From: Deltaproteobacteria bacterium
GTDB taxonomy: Bacteria > Myxococcota > JACRCW01
Reading direction: 5' to 3'
Length of the DNA stretch: 41,410 nt
Assembly: GCA_016218805.1 (NCBI GenBank)
Contig: JACRCW010000070.1
Location: forward strand, 1-41,410
Part shown: positions 8,109-15,787 of the stretch, in pieces
How positions within the stretch are numbered: position 1 is the first letter of the stretch
Layout: each line of letters starts with the position of its first letter
Program-made: the position numbers and the translations under genes
The notes under the pieces: model-generated
Told to the model about the DNA's origin: nothing
What the model saw: the letters and a program-made list of their open reading frames with translations, nothing else
Database searches by the model: none

Positions 8109-9191
8109 CTACCCGAGGGCGCCGCGCGCGATCAGCAGGCCCATTCCTGGTGCGCCCACCGCCAGGGTCACCACGGCGGCCACCACCGCCACCGCGGCGG
8201 CGCCGCTCATGCCCACCTGGCCCACCCACCACCGCCGCTCCAGGCTGCTGCGCTGGTGGTCCGCGCCAAACTGGCCGTACTGCCAGCTCGTCACGGCGAA
8301 CAGCACCCCGCACGCCGCCGCACCCACTGCGCCGGCCAGCGCCGCCAGCCCGGTCAACGACGACACGCCCAGCAGGCCCAGGCCCGCCACCAGCAGCGGA
8401 GTGCGCGCGGGGGAGCCCGCGGCGGCGGGGGCGGGCGGGTTGCCGTCCGCCGCGGCAAGCGGCTGGACGGGGGGCGCGGGTTCCGGGGCGGGTTGCGCCT
8501 TCGCCTTGAGTGCGTCCAGGGCAACACGCGCGGCTTCCGGCGTGACGGCGAGGGACAGCGGCTGCACGGCGTCACCGCCGCGGGCCACGGGCGTGCCCCG
8601 GCGGTTGCGCGCCTCCAGGACCACCTGCAGGCTGCCCGCGGCCCCCGCGCGTTCCCACAGCGCGGCATCCGCCAGCTCTCCCTGCGCCTTGGGCCCTTCC
8701 AGCGCCAGCGGGAACTGCACATACCGCACGTCGCCGGGCGCCCGGGCAAACACAAACGCCTCCCTGGCCTCCGCCACCGCGCCCGCCAGGGTCACCTCCA
8801 GCGCGGTGCCTTGCAGCCGCGGCGGGCCAAACGTGACGCCGTGCGCTTTCAGGTAGTGGTCCGCGCGCTTCTTGAACGCCGCCCGCACATCCGGTGGCGT
8901 CTCCAGCTTGTTGGGCGTGAACAACGGCCGCACCGCCAGCAGCGCGTCAAACTCCTTCTCGGACAGGTCCCGCTTGCCCAGCGCGTGGTAGCAGGCGCCG
9001 CGGAACCAGTGGATGTCCACCAGTTCCTCCTCAGTCACGGACGGGGAGCGCGCGGCCTCGTCCAGCTTGGCCAGGGCGGGCCGCAGGTCACCCCTGAGGA
9101 AGGCCGCTTTGCCTGCCTCCACCTCCGGGCTGGCCCAGGCGGGGAGGGCGCCCAGCAGCCACAGCGCGGCAAGGGGAGGGAGGCGGCGCAC
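8109..9191 (-). CDS. Exported TPR-like protein with C-terminal membrane segments
   Basis: About 360 residues from a GTG at 9191. The N-terminus is a Sec-type signal sequence (VRRLPPLAALWLLGALPAWA, cleavage likely after AWA). Residues ~22-100 read as helical, tetratricopeptide-like repeats (EAGKAAFLRGDLRPALAKLD, then FRGACYHALGKRDLSEKEFD). A middle region of beta character follows, then an Ala/Pro-rich linker. The end carries two or three hydrophobic segments (around TPLLVAGLGLLGVSSLTGL and SGAAAVAVVAAVVTLAVGA). The layout is common for uncharacterised envelope proteins of myxobacteria. No enzyme motif is visible and I do not assign a function. It lies downstream of atpE, separated by a terminator-like hairpin, so it is probably a separate transcription unit. 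An upstream in-frame extension exists but would spoil the signal sequence. Confidence 0.7.
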   Translation of the reverse strand: MRRLPPLAALWLLGALPAWASPEVEAGKAAFLRGDLRPALAKLDEAARSPSVTEEELVDIHWFRGACYHALGKRDLSEKEFDALLAVRPLFTPNKLETPPDVRAAFKKRADHYLKAHGVTFGPPRLQGTALEVTLAGAVAEAREAFVFARAPGDVRYVQFPLALEGPKAQGELADAALWERAGAAGSLQVVLEARNRRGTPVARGGDAVQPLSLAVTPEAARVALDALKAKAQPAPEPAPPVQPLAAADGNPPAPAAAGSPARTPLLVAGLGLLGVSSLTGLAALAGAVGAAACGVLFAVTSWQYGQFGADHQRSSLERRWWVGQVGMSGAAAVAVVAAVVTLAVGAPGMGLLIARGALG

Positions 9192-9230
9192 GGCTGCATC
9201 ATGGGGCGCTGCACGCGGCGGATACAACAA

Positions 9231-9267
9231 CGCCCCCGGCACCGAGTCGCCTCGGGCACCGGGGGCG
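9231..9267 (-). terminator. Rho-independent-like terminator after atpE
   Basis: Arms CGCCCCCGG (9231-9239) and CCGGGGGCG (9259-9267) are perfectly complementary. They enclose a second 5-bp stem, CCGAG/CTCGG, with a TCGC loop. On the minus strand the hairpin is followed by TTGTTGTAT, a reasonable U-rich tail for this GC-rich genome. It lies 27 bp past the atpE stop and before the next minus-strand gene. Confidence 0.7.
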
Positions 9268-9294
9268 CGTCTCACCGCGTCCGGCTGGAGCGGC

Positions 9295-9624
9295 TCAGAC
9301 GATCTTGCCCTGCAGGATCAGCGCGACAATGAAGCCGTAGATCACCAGCGACTCAATGAGCGCCAGGCCCAGGATCATGGGGACGAAGACCTTGTCCGCG
9401 GCGTTGGGGTTGCGGCCAATGGACTCCAGCGCGGAGGCCGCCGTGCGGCCCTGGCCGAACGCGCCACCCAGCGCCGGCAGGCCGATGGCGAGGGCCGCGC
9501 CCAGCGCGTACCAGCTCTTGTCGGTCTGGCCGCCGCCGCCGCCGCCGCCCCAGTTCTGGGCAAACGCCGTGGAGGTCATCAACCAGGTCATTGCGAACGT
9601 CATCACGGAAACGATCTTCTTCAT
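9295..9624 (-). CDS. atpE: ATP synthase F0 subunit c, with signal-like N-terminus
   Basis: Forms the rotating ion-carrying ring of F1F0 ATP synthase. From the ATG at 9624 (AAGGAA site upstream) the protein has 109 residues, longer than the usual 75-90. The extra part is a signal-like N-terminus (MKKIVSVMTFAMTWLMTSTAFA) followed by QNW and seven glycines. Helix 1 spans ~37-65, the polar loop is SIGRNP, and helix 2 spans ~79-106 with the ion-carrying Glu91. Gln58, Glu91, Ser92 and Tyr96 match in identity and spacing most of the sodium-binding set known from Ilyobacter tartaricus (Gln32, Glu65, Ser66, Tyr70). Val63 is Leu here, and the Thr67 position is also Leu. Last gene of the atpZ-atpI-atpB-atpE operon. 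Confidence 0.95.
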   Translation of the reverse strand: MKKIVSVMTFAMTWLMTSTAFAQNWGGGGGGGQTDKSWYALGAALAIGLPALGGAFGQGRTAASALESIGRNPNAADKVFVPMILGLALIESLVIYGFIVALILQGKIV

Positions 9625-9644
9625 GGTGTGCTCTTTCCTTGTGT

Positions 9645-9664
9645 CCCGGGGAGCTGCCCCCGGG
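9645..9664 (-). other. Stem-loop in the atpB-atpE spacer
   Basis: Arms CCCGGGG (9645-9651) and CCCCGGG (9658-9664) with a 6-nt loop sit in the 166-bp atpB-atpE spacer. The hairpin ends about 20 bp before the atpE start and just ahead of its ribosome-binding site. No U-tract follows on the minus strand (ACACAAGGAAAG), so a terminator is unlikely. A processing or stability element that raises atpE output over atpB is a reasonable inference. Confidence 0.45.
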
Positions 9665-9790
9665 GTGGTTGGTCCGTCATGCGCGGCCCGTTCATCCGCC
9701 CGGTGTTTTCTCCACTCTCTCTCTCTGTCCCCGTCGCCCTTCACCGGGCGGGCGTGCGGATGCGCGCCCGCGGAGTCTTGCTTTGTGAGA

Positions 9791-10594
9791 TCAATGCGCG
9801 TGCGCTGGCGCGCCGTGCGCGTGGTCCTCGTCGTGGTGGGCCTCCGCCACGGACGTGCCAATGTAGACGCAGGTCAGGATGCAGAAGACCGCCGTCTGGA
9901 TCACGCACACCAGGAAGCCCAGCACGTAGAACGGCAGCGGCACCAGCACCGGCACCAGCCCCGCAAACGCAAACAGCACCTGGTGGTCACCCATCATGTT
10001 GCCCATCAGCCGAAGCGACAGGGACATGGGACGCGCCAGGTGGCCAATGAGCTCGATGGGGAACATCAGGGGCGCCATCAGCCAGCCCCACCACGTCCCC
10101 ACCGGGTTGGCCATGTGTGCAATGTGGTTGAGGCCGTTCACGCGCAGGCCCTGGTAGTTGTAATAGAGGAACACGGTGATGCCGCAGCCCGCCGTTGTGT
10201 TGAGGTTGTCCGTGGGCGGGGCCATGCCCGGGATGAGACCCACCAGGTTGCTGCAGAAGATGTACAGCGCCAGCCCGCCCACCAGCGGGAAGTAGCGGCG
10301 GTGGTCCTTGCCAATGATGTTCTTCATCAGGCCCAGCAGCGCGTCCACCAGCAGCTCAAAGAACGCGGCCACGCCAAACTTCCGCGGCGGGATGACGGCG
10401 TTCTCCACGTCGGAAAAGTGCCCGCGCGCCATGAACGCCATCACGGCAATGATGCACACCACCAACGCGGTGGTCAGCACGTGATGGACCAGGAAGTCAT
10501 GCGAGCCCACCACGGGCTTGGCCACGTGGTGCAGGTAATCACGCAGGTTCCCGAAGAAGGGAAGGAAGCTCCACCAGGTGGTGTGGTGATCCAT
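9791..10594 (-). CDS. atpB: ATP synthase F0 subunit a
   Basis: Stator channel subunit of F0 that passes ions to the c-ring. The 267-residue protein has the family's several membrane helices and the key motif PMSLSLRLMGNMMGDH, with Arg195 as the essential arginine. Upstream motifs RYFPLVGGLALYIFCSNLVG and PPTDNLNTT are also typical of subunit a. The C-terminus ends in a His/Asp-rich tail (EAHHDEDHAHGAPAHAH) not needed for the core fold; it may bind metal, but this is speculative. The ATG at 10594 has an AGGAG site about 11 bp upstream. It lies 45 bp downstream of the AtpI-like gene and 166 bp upstream of atpE, all on the minus strand. Confidence 0.97.
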   Translation of the reverse strand: MDHHTTWWSFLPFFGNLRDYLHHVAKPVVGSHDFLVHHVLTTALVVCIIAVMAFMARGHFSDVENAVIPPRKFGVAAFFELLVDALLGLMKNIIGKDHRRYFPLVGGLALYIFCSNLVGLIPGMAPPTDNLNTTAGCGITVFLYYNYQGLRVNGLNHIAHMANPVGTWWGWLMAPLMFPIELIGHLARPMSLSLRLMGNMMGDHQVLFAFAGLVPVLVPLPFYVLGFLVCVIQTAVFCILTCVYIGTSVAEAHHDEDHAHGAPAHAH

Positions 10595-10639
10595 GTCCGG
10601 CTCTCTCCTGAATGACCCACTACAACCGCGCGGGGGCCC

Positions 10640-11131
10640 TTAGCCCACGGACCGGCCCCGGCGGAAGAGGCCGAACACCATCCCCGCCAGGGCGGGCACG
10701 CTGAGGCCCAGCCCGTACCCCAGCGCCATGTCCTGGTGGCTGCGCACCACCCAGGCGCTCACCCCGGCCAGGGCCAGGAAGCTGCCCAGCAGCAGCATGC
10801 CAAAGAACGCGCGGTTCTCCTCTTCCAACAGCACCTTCCCCAGCAGCACGGAGAGCGCCACCAGGTTGGCCGTCATGACCAGGCTCCCCAACGTCACGCC
10901 CCAGGCGGTGGGCCCCGGCGCCAGCACCCACGCCAGCACGGAGGCGCCCGCCGAACACAGCAGGGACGCGTACGCGAGCATGCGCGCGCTGTGGTGCGCC
11001 CGCCCCAGCATGGCCTGGCGCTCGCGGGCGGCGGTGGCCGCGTCTTCCTCGCGGTCCAGGCGCTCCTGTTCCAGTTCCTCCTGGCTGCGCGGCACCACCG
11101 GCCCGCGCGGTGACCCGTTGCCGGACGTCAT
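10640..11131 (-). CDS. atpI: AtpI-like membrane protein (ATP synthase I chain type)
   Basis: A 163-residue membrane protein with a charged N-terminus (residues ~15-45, rich in Glu and Arg, probably helical) and four hydrophobic segments at about 52-68, 76-96, 107-127 and 137-155. Position and topology fit the ATP synthase subunit I family, which aids c-ring assembly or magnesium uptake in other bacteria. Sequence similarity is weak in this family, so the assignment leans on context. The start ATG overlaps the stop of the atpZ-like gene by 4 bp (ATGA), and atpB follows after 45 bp. Confidence 0.7.
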   Translation of the reverse strand: MTSGNGSPRGPVVPRSQEELEQERLDREEDAATAARERQAMLGRAHHSARMLAYASLLCSAGASVLAWVLAPGPTAWGVTLGSLVMTANLVALSVLLGKVLLEEENRAFFGMLLLGSFLALAGVSAWVVRSHQDMALGYGLGLSVPALAGMVFGLFRRGRSVG

Positions 11132-11382
11132 GGCGTGCCGCCCTCACCGGGATCATTGAGCTTGGTGGTCCGCGCAATGGTCCACAGTTCCTTGGCGGAC
11201 GCCGCCAGCCCAAACAGGAAGCCCACCAGCACGCCCCACGGCGCGCTGTGCAGCCACCCGTCAACCAGCCACCCCGCGCCGGACCCCAGCAGCATGGCAA
11301 TGATGATGAAGTAGCCCACTGCGGCCGCGCGGCCGGCCTTCATCATGCTCCTGCCGTAGTAGCCCACGCGCGCCTCCGGCAC
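11128..11382 (-). CDS. atpZ: AtpZ/AtpI-type ATP synthase accessory protein
   Basis: An 84-residue protein with two membrane helices (AAAVGYFIIIAMLLGSGAGW and PWGVLVGFLFGLAASAKELW) joined by a short loop, DGWLHSAP. The GAGWLVDG...GVLVGFLFGL pattern is that of the AtpZ/AtpI family of F0-associated proteins encoded first in atp operons. The role is probably in ring assembly or cation transport linked to the synthase. The start is uncertain: a GTG at 11382 is in frame, while an ATG at 11346 begins next to the first helix with an AGGAG just upstream. It ends in a 4-bp overlap with the next gene, so the two are translationally coupled. First gene of the F0 operon. Confidence 0.8.
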   Translation of the reverse strand: MPEARVGYYGRSMMKAGRAAAVGYFIIIAMLLGSGAGWLVDGWLHSAPWGVLVGFLFGLAASAKELWTIARTTKLNDPGEGGTP

Positions 11383-11414
11383 CCCCCTTGCGTCGTCGTC
11401 AGGGGACCGCGGCG

Positions 11415-11443
11415 GCTGTAGAGAAGACGGGCGGGCCCGTCAA
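11415..11443 (-). promoter_or_regulatory. Candidate sigma-70 promoter of the F0 operon
   Basis: On the minus strand a TTGACG box (11443-11438) and a TACAGC box (11420-11415) are separated by exactly 17 bp. They match the -35 consensus at 5 of 6 positions and the -10 consensus more weakly. Transcription would begin near 11408, about 26 bp before the GTG start of atpZ. The spacer contains an inverted repeat. Not tested. Confidence 0.45.
11426..11441 (-). terminator. Hairpin after the NTF2-like gene (terminator or operator)
   Basis: The repeat GACGGG/CCCGTC with a 4-nt loop starts 6 bp past the stop of the NTF2-like gene. On the minus strand it is followed by TTCTCTAC, a weak U-rich run. It could end transcription from the kinase gene. 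It also fills the spacer of the candidate atpZ promoter and could be bound by a regulator. I cannot tell which. Confidence 0.45.
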
Positions 11444-11446
11444 CGG

Positions 11447-11920
11447 TCAGGCGGCCTGCTTGACCGCGTACGCACGCAGGCCCTTGAGGGCGTTGCGCCG
11501 GACCACGTTGCGGAAGAACGGCGTCCAGCCCAGCAGCAGGCCCGCGGGTCCCAGCGCCTGGCGCGCCCAGCGGTGGAAGCCAAAGGTGTCCACGTGCTCG
11601 GCAATCTTCCCGTCCCGGAACCGGAACGTTGCATCAATGCTGTTGTGCACGCGGCGGCCCGTCACGCTGAAGGTGTAGTACGCATCCCAGTGCGCGCGGC
11701 CGGTGGCGTCGTCGGCGGAGACGTCGCGGAACTCCACGCGCAGGTCCGCGCCGCGTTCGCACAGCATGCGCCACATCAGCCGCGCCTCATCCCCACGCAG
11801 GTCAAACACCGCGTCCCGGAAGGTCACCTCCGGGTGATAGCAGGCGGCCATGGCGCCAGCGTCCCGCCGCTGGAAGGCGGCGTAGAAGGCGTTCACCAGC
11901 GTGGCGTGGGGATGAGTCAC
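11447..11920 (-). CDS. SnoaL/NTF2-like fold protein
   Basis: A 157-residue protein with the alpha+beta cone pattern of the SnoaL/ketosteroid-isomerase-like superfamily. The opening (LVNAFYAAFQRRDAGAMAAC), then YHPEVTFRDAVFDLRG and the late strand TFRFRDGKIAEHVDTFGFHR are standard for polyketide-cyclase-like members. Such proteins are often small isomerases, hydrolases or ligand-binding proteins; no substrate can be read from the sequence. The GTG at 11920 overlaps the kinase stop by 4 bp (GTGA), so it is translationally coupled to kinase 2. The C-terminal ~35 residues (WARQALGPAGLLLGWTPFFR onward) extend past the fold and look basic and helical, perhaps touching the membrane. Confidence 0.8.
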   Translation of the reverse strand: MTHPHATLVNAFYAAFQRRDAGAMAACYHPEVTFRDAVFDLRGDEARLMWRMLCERGADLRVEFRDVSADDATGRAHWDAYYTFSVTGRRVHNSIDATFRFRDGKIAEHVDTFGFHRWARQALGPAGLLLGWTPFFRNVVRRNALKGLRAYAVKQAA

Positions 11921-14043
11921 TTCTTGCACGTGAGCGTGTACACGTAGCCCTGGTCGGCCTCGCCTGCCTCGTCGGGGGCAATGGAAGTCGGGTAGTCCTG
12001 GCAGCCTGCGCGCTTGAGGACGATTTGCGGGAACGGCGGGTCCACCGCCAGGTCCTTGTACACCCACGGCGTCACGCCCAGCTGCTGCTTGCCCTGGTCA
12101 AAGATCTTGGCGCCGGGGGGCATGCTCTTGATCTCAAAGTCCACCGACTGCGGGCGCAGCGTCACTTCCTGCGTGGCCTTCGCGTCCGGATCAATGGCGA
12201 GCTTGGTCTCAGACTTCTTGTAGCGCGCCAGCTTGAGTTCCAACCGGTGCTCGCCAATGGACATCTCCACGTCAGCCGGCGTCACTTTGCCGCTGTCCGC
12301 GCCATCCACCCAGATGGCGGCGCCGCCCGGCTTGGAGCGGATGCTCACCACGCCCGTGGGATCCGGCATGCGGTCCAGGCGAATCTGTTCGCGCGCCACC
12401 TGGTTGCGGGCCAGCGTGATGTTGACGCTCATGGGCACAAACTTCTCTTTCACCACCCGGACAACGTGCGGCCCAACTGGAACGTCCGTGAGGGTGAGCT
12501 CGCCGCCCTGGACCGCGCCGCGGGACACGCCGTCCAGGAACACCTCGGAGCCATCCGGCTGGACGGACATGGCAATGGACCCCGTGCCCTTGAACATGAC
12601 GGCCGCCCCCGCGGCAATCCCCACCACGGCAAGCACAATGGCCGCCGCAATGCCAACCAGCTTGCCGGTGCCGCTGCGCGGTGGCGGCGTGGGCGCGGCC
12701 AGGGGCGCGGGCGCGGGGGCCAGTTGCGCGGCCGGGCGGATGCCCGTCTGGGTGGGCTGCCGCGCGGACGGCCCGCCGCCCACGTACGTGGACGGGTTGG
12801 CGCCCGGCACAGCCGGCGCCGGCTTGGGGGTGGAGCCGCTGCCGCTCCCCGCGCTCCCGTGGTCCGCACCGCCGGTCACGGACGCGAACGGGTCATCCTC
12901 CGCGTCATCCGCCATGGCGGCCATCACGGCGGCGGACGCGGAGTCCAACTGAGGCGTGGCCGGCTTGGCGGGCGCGGCGGCCGGGGGGGCCGCGGCCACC
13001 TCCGGCATCTCAATGTCGCGGTAGCTCTCCATGCGGAGGCGCTCGCGGTCGTAGTCTGCCGGGAAGTTGTTGCGCAGGTATTCGGCCAGGTCATTGCGCG
13101 TGGGGGACTTGCCCTGCATGAGCATGAACCGCTGCAGGTCCTCGCTCATGTCTGAACCCCACTGGTAGCGGTCCTCGGGGTCCTTGGCCATGGCCTTGTA
13201 GATGATGCGTTCCACCTCGGGCGGCACCACGCTGCTGATGAGGGACGGCGGCTTGATCTCAACGTTGCGCACCATCTCCAGCAGGGAGAAGTCGCTGTCG
13301 GCCACAAAGGCGCGTTCGCCGGTCACCATCTCATACAGGCACACGCCCAGCGCAAACACGTCCGCGCGCTGGTCAATGGGCATGCCGCGGATCTGCTCCG
13401 GCGCCATGTACCCAAACTTCCCCTTGAGGATGCCCGCCTGCGTCTTGGACGCCTTGCCGGCCGCCTTGGCAATGCCAAAGTCAATGACCTTGACCTCGCC
13501 CTCCCAGCTGATGAGCACGTTCTGCGGGCTGACGTCCCGGTGGACAATCTTGAGGTCCACGCCAAAGTTGTCCTTCTTGCGGTGCGCGTAGTCCAGGCCC
13601 TCGCACATCTTCTGGACAATGAAGCAGGACAGCGGGATGGGGAGCGGCTCGTTGCGCTGGCGCTGGTAGCCCCAGACCGTCTTGGCGTCCTTACCGCTGA
13701 TGTACTCCATCGCGATGTAGAACGTCTCGTCGACCTTGTTGAGCTCATACACCTGGCCGATGTTGGCGTGCTGCAGCTGCACGGTGATCTTGGCTTCATC
13801 CTTGAACATCTGGATGAACTCAGGGTCCTCCACCACGTGCGGCAGGATCTTCTTGATGGCAATGATGCGCTGGAAATCCTCCGCGCCAAACTGCTTGGCC
13901 CGCCACACTTCCGCCATGCCGCCGGCCGCCACGCGGTCCAGCAGCAGGTAGCGCCCAAACACGGCCGGCTTGAGCTTGCCCCCCTTGGCTGGAGCGCCGG
14001 AGGCTGGGGCGGCAGGGGTGGCAGGAGCGCGGCTGGTGGTCAT
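11917..14043 (-). CDS. Ser/Thr protein kinase with transmembrane helix and PEGA repeats (kinase 2)
   Basis: A 708-residue Hanks-type kinase related in layout to the one at 5687. The kinase domain spans ~29-300 (Gly-rich VAAGGMAEVW, Lys64 in IAIKK, HRDVSPQN with Asp170, DFG at 188-190, YMAPEQ). An Ala/Pro-rich linker contains SYRDIEMPEV. One membrane helix lies at about 460-482. Three PEGA-like domains follow to the C-terminus (DGSEVFLDG, GGAAIWVDG, PGAKIFDQG); the last is followed by a Cys-containing end (CQDYPTSI, YTLTCKK) that could form a disulphide in the periplasm. The ATG at 14043 is the first methionine before the kinase domain; a longer extension is unsupported. No ribosome-binding site is clear. 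It overlaps the NTF2-like gene and precedes the F0 operon. Confidence 0.93.
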   Translation of the reverse strand: MTTSRAPATPAAPASGAPAKGGKLKPAVFGRYLLLDRVAAGGMAEVWRAKQFGAEDFQRIIAIKKILPHVVEDPEFIQMFKDEAKITVQLQHANIGQVYELNKVDETFYIAMEYISGKDAKTVWGYQRQRNEPLPIPLSCFIVQKMCEGLDYAHRKKDNFGVDLKIVHRDVSPQNVLISWEGEVKVIDFGIAKAAGKASKTQAGILKGKFGYMAPEQIRGMPIDQRADVFALGVCLYEMVTGERAFVADSDFSLLEMVRNVEIKPPSLISSVVPPEVERIIYKAMAKDPEDRYQWGSDMSEDLQRFMLMQGKSPTRNDLAEYLRNNFPADYDRERLRMESYRDIEMPEVAAAPPAAAPAKPATPQLDSASAAVMAAMADDAEDDPFASVTGGADHGSAGSGSGSTPKPAPAVPGANPSTYVGGGPSARQPTQTGIRPAAQLAPAPAPLAAPTPPPRSGTGKLVGIAAAIVLAVVGIAAGAAVMFKGTGSIAMSVQPDGSEVFLDGVSRGAVQGGELTLTDVPVGPHVVRVVKEKFVPMSVNITLARNQVAREQIRLDRMPDPTGVVSIRSKPGGAAIWVDGADSGKVTPADVEMSIGEHRLELKLARYKKSETKLAIDPDAKATQEVTLRPQSVDFEIKSMPPGAKIFDQGKQQLGVTPWVYKDLAVDPPFPQIVLKRAGCQDYPTSIAPDEAGEADQGYVYTLTCKK

Positions 14044-14186
14044 GAGCAGTTCAACCCCGGGGACAGCGAATGAAGGACCCTCCACCTGTAGCCCAAGCGC
14101 GGTACCCAAGTCATCGTCGCCGTACGGCACACAAGTGGGACATGCGGCACGGTGACGCGCGTGCTTGCCACCGGTACCTTGGCCGG

Positions 14187-14765
14187 ATGCGCCGCGCCAT
14201 CCTCCTCGTCGCGCTGGGATTCCTGGCCTCCTGCCGGGCCCCATCCGCCGTGTTCCGCTGCGCTGCCGACGGCGACTGTGACCCGGGCCACGTCTGCGGG
14301 GACGGCACCTGCCGCCGTGGCTGCCTCACCAACGCGGACTGCTGGAGCTGGCAGACCTGCACCGCCCGGGTCTGCGGCGTCCGCGGGGACGTGGGTGACG
14401 CCGGTCACCTGGCCGCGGACGCGGGCCAGCCGCCGGACCTGGATCCCGGCTGGACGCCGCCGGTGGGGGGCGGGGATGCCGGGGGTCCCGCCGCCGATTT
14501 TGATCCGGGGTGGACGCCGGACCCCACGCCGGGGCCGGGCACGGACGTGAACGACCAGGACGGGCCCGCCAGCGGTGACGCGGGTCCTCCCACCGTGGAG
14601 CCCGAGGTCCCCGGCGAAGTGGGCCGCACCGACGGTGGCGCCCGCCCGGAGGCCGGGACGCCCGACCCGGTGGGCGAGGCGGACGGCCGGACGGACGGCG
14701 GCGGTCCCCTGCGGGATGGGGGCGCGGTGGATGCCGCGGGGCCGCTCGACGACGGGCGGGGCTGA
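14187..14765 (+). CDS. Cys-rich lipoprotein with Asp/Gly/Pro-rich tail
   Basis: A 192-residue predicted lipoprotein. The signal sequence ends in a lipobox (LLVALGFLASC, Cys16). Next come two Cys-rich modules (FRCAADGDCDPGHVCGDGTC and RRGCLTNADCWSWQTC), a pattern widespread in exported myxobacterial proteins. The last ~125 residues are low-complexity Asp/Gly/Pro/Ala sequence with repeated DPGWTP and DGG/DAG motifs. It is likely anchored to a membrane facing the periplasm or surface. No function is known. The ATG at 14187 is chosen because it immediately precedes a proper signal sequence. It is divergent from kinase 2, with 143 bp between starts. Confidence 0.78.
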   Translation: MRRAILLVALGFLASCRAPSAVFRCAADGDCDPGHVCGDGTCRRGCLTNADCWSWQTCTARVCGVRGDVGDAGHLAADAGQPPDLDPGWTPPVGGGDAGGPAADFDPGWTPDPTPGPGTDVNDQDGPASGDAGPPTVEPEVPGEVGRTDGGARPEAGTPDPVGEADGRTDGGGPLRDGGAVDAAGPLDDGRG

Positions 14766-14838
14766 CGCGGACACGGTCACGTCCACGGCTGGGGGGCCGG
14801 CGCTTGCACGGGGGGCGGCTTGGCGTCACCTTCCCGCA

Positions 14839-14856
14839 GCCCCGCGCGGGCGGGGC
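14839..14856. other. GC stem-loop ahead of the fumarase gene
   Basis: Arms GCCCCGC (14839-14845) and GCGGGGC (14850-14856) enclose a 4-nt loop in the 111-bp gap between the lipoprotein gene and the fumarase alpha gene. No T-run follows on the plus strand. It may be a weak terminator for the lipoprotein gene or a leader structure of the fumarase mRNA. In DNA this rich in GC, a chance hairpin is also possible. Confidence 0.3.
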
Positions 14857-14876
14857 ACCTACCGAGGTGGAATCCC

Positions 14877-15779
14877 ATGGTCGCCGCCGTCGCGCTGCCC
14901 AAGCTGGAAGAGAAACTGAAGGAAGACCTGGTGGAGCTCATCCGCACCAGCTCCACGCGGTTGCCGCCTGACGTGGTCAAGGCGCTGCAGGCCGCGGAGA
15001 AGTCTGAGGACGTCCCGCAGGCGCGCAGCACGCTGCTCAAGATGGTGAAGAACCAGGAGGAGGCGTATGCGGGGCGGACGCCCACCTGCCAGGACACCGG
15101 CACGCTCATCTTTGAGGTGGAATACGGTGACCCGTGGCGGGAAAAGGCGCTCACCGCGCTGGTCAGGGACGCCGTGCGCGAGGCCACCCGGCGCGGTTAC
15201 CTGCGCCCCAACACCGTGGACAGCGTCACGGGGAAGAACATCACGGACAACGTGCATGACGGCTCGCCCTACCTGCACTTCCACCAGCGGGATGATGACG
15301 GCGTGCGCGTCCGCCTCATGCAGAAGGGCGGCGGCTGTGAAAACGTGGGCGCGCAGTACTCGCTCCCGGACGAGCGGATTGGCGCCGGGCGCGACCTGGA
15401 GGGCGTGCGGCGCTGCATCCTGGACGCGGTCTGGCAGGCGCAGGGCAAGGGCTGCGCGCCCGGCGCGGTGGGCGTGTGTGTGGGCGGGGACCGCGGGTCC
15501 GGGTACGCGGAGAGCAAGCGGCAGTTGTGGCGCACGCTGGAGGACAAGAACGCCAACCCGGAGGTGGCCGCGCTGGAGGAACGCATCATGAAGGAGGCCA
15601 ACACGCTCGGCATTGGCCCCATGGGCTGGGGCGGCAAGACCACGCTCATTGGCTGCAAGATTGGGACGGTGGCGCGCCTGCCGGCCAGCTTCTTCGTTTC
15701 AGTCAGCTACATGTGCTGGGCCTACCGGCGCGCCCGGCTGGATTTTGCACCTGACGGCTCCTCCCACATTTCGCAGTGA
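14877..15779 (+). CDS. Class I fumarate hydratase, alpha (N-terminal) subunit
   Basis: Iron-sulfur fumarase subunit; with its partner it interconverts fumarate and malate in the TCA cycle. The 300-residue protein shows the class I hallmarks TCQDTG (Cys71), KGGGCEN, GCAPGAVGVCVGG (Cys193), GPMGWGGKTT and SVSYMCWAYRR (Cys280). Cys71, Cys193 and Cys280 are the likely [4Fe-4S] ligands; the spacing fits the family but was matched from memory. Tartrate dehydratase is the main alternative within this family. The ATG at 14877 has a GAGGTGG site about 6 bp upstream. It is followed directly by the beta subunit gene, and the split two-subunit form is normal in many deltaproteobacteria and archaea. Confidence 0.92.
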   Translation: MVAAVALPKLEEKLKEDLVELIRTSSTRLPPDVVKALQAAEKSEDVPQARSTLLKMVKNQEEAYAGRTPTCQDTGTLIFEVEYGDPWREKALTALVRDAVREATRRGYLRPNTVDSVTGKNITDNVHDGSPYLHFHQRDDDGVRVRLMQKGGGCENVGAQYSLPDERIGAGRDLEGVRRCILDAVWQAQGKGCAPGAVGVCVGGDRGSGYAESKRQLWRTLEDKNANPEVAALEERIMKEANTLGIGPMGWGGKTTLIGCKIGTVARLPASFFVSVSYMCWAYRRARLDFAPDGSSHISQ

Positions 15780-15787
15780 GGCCCACC

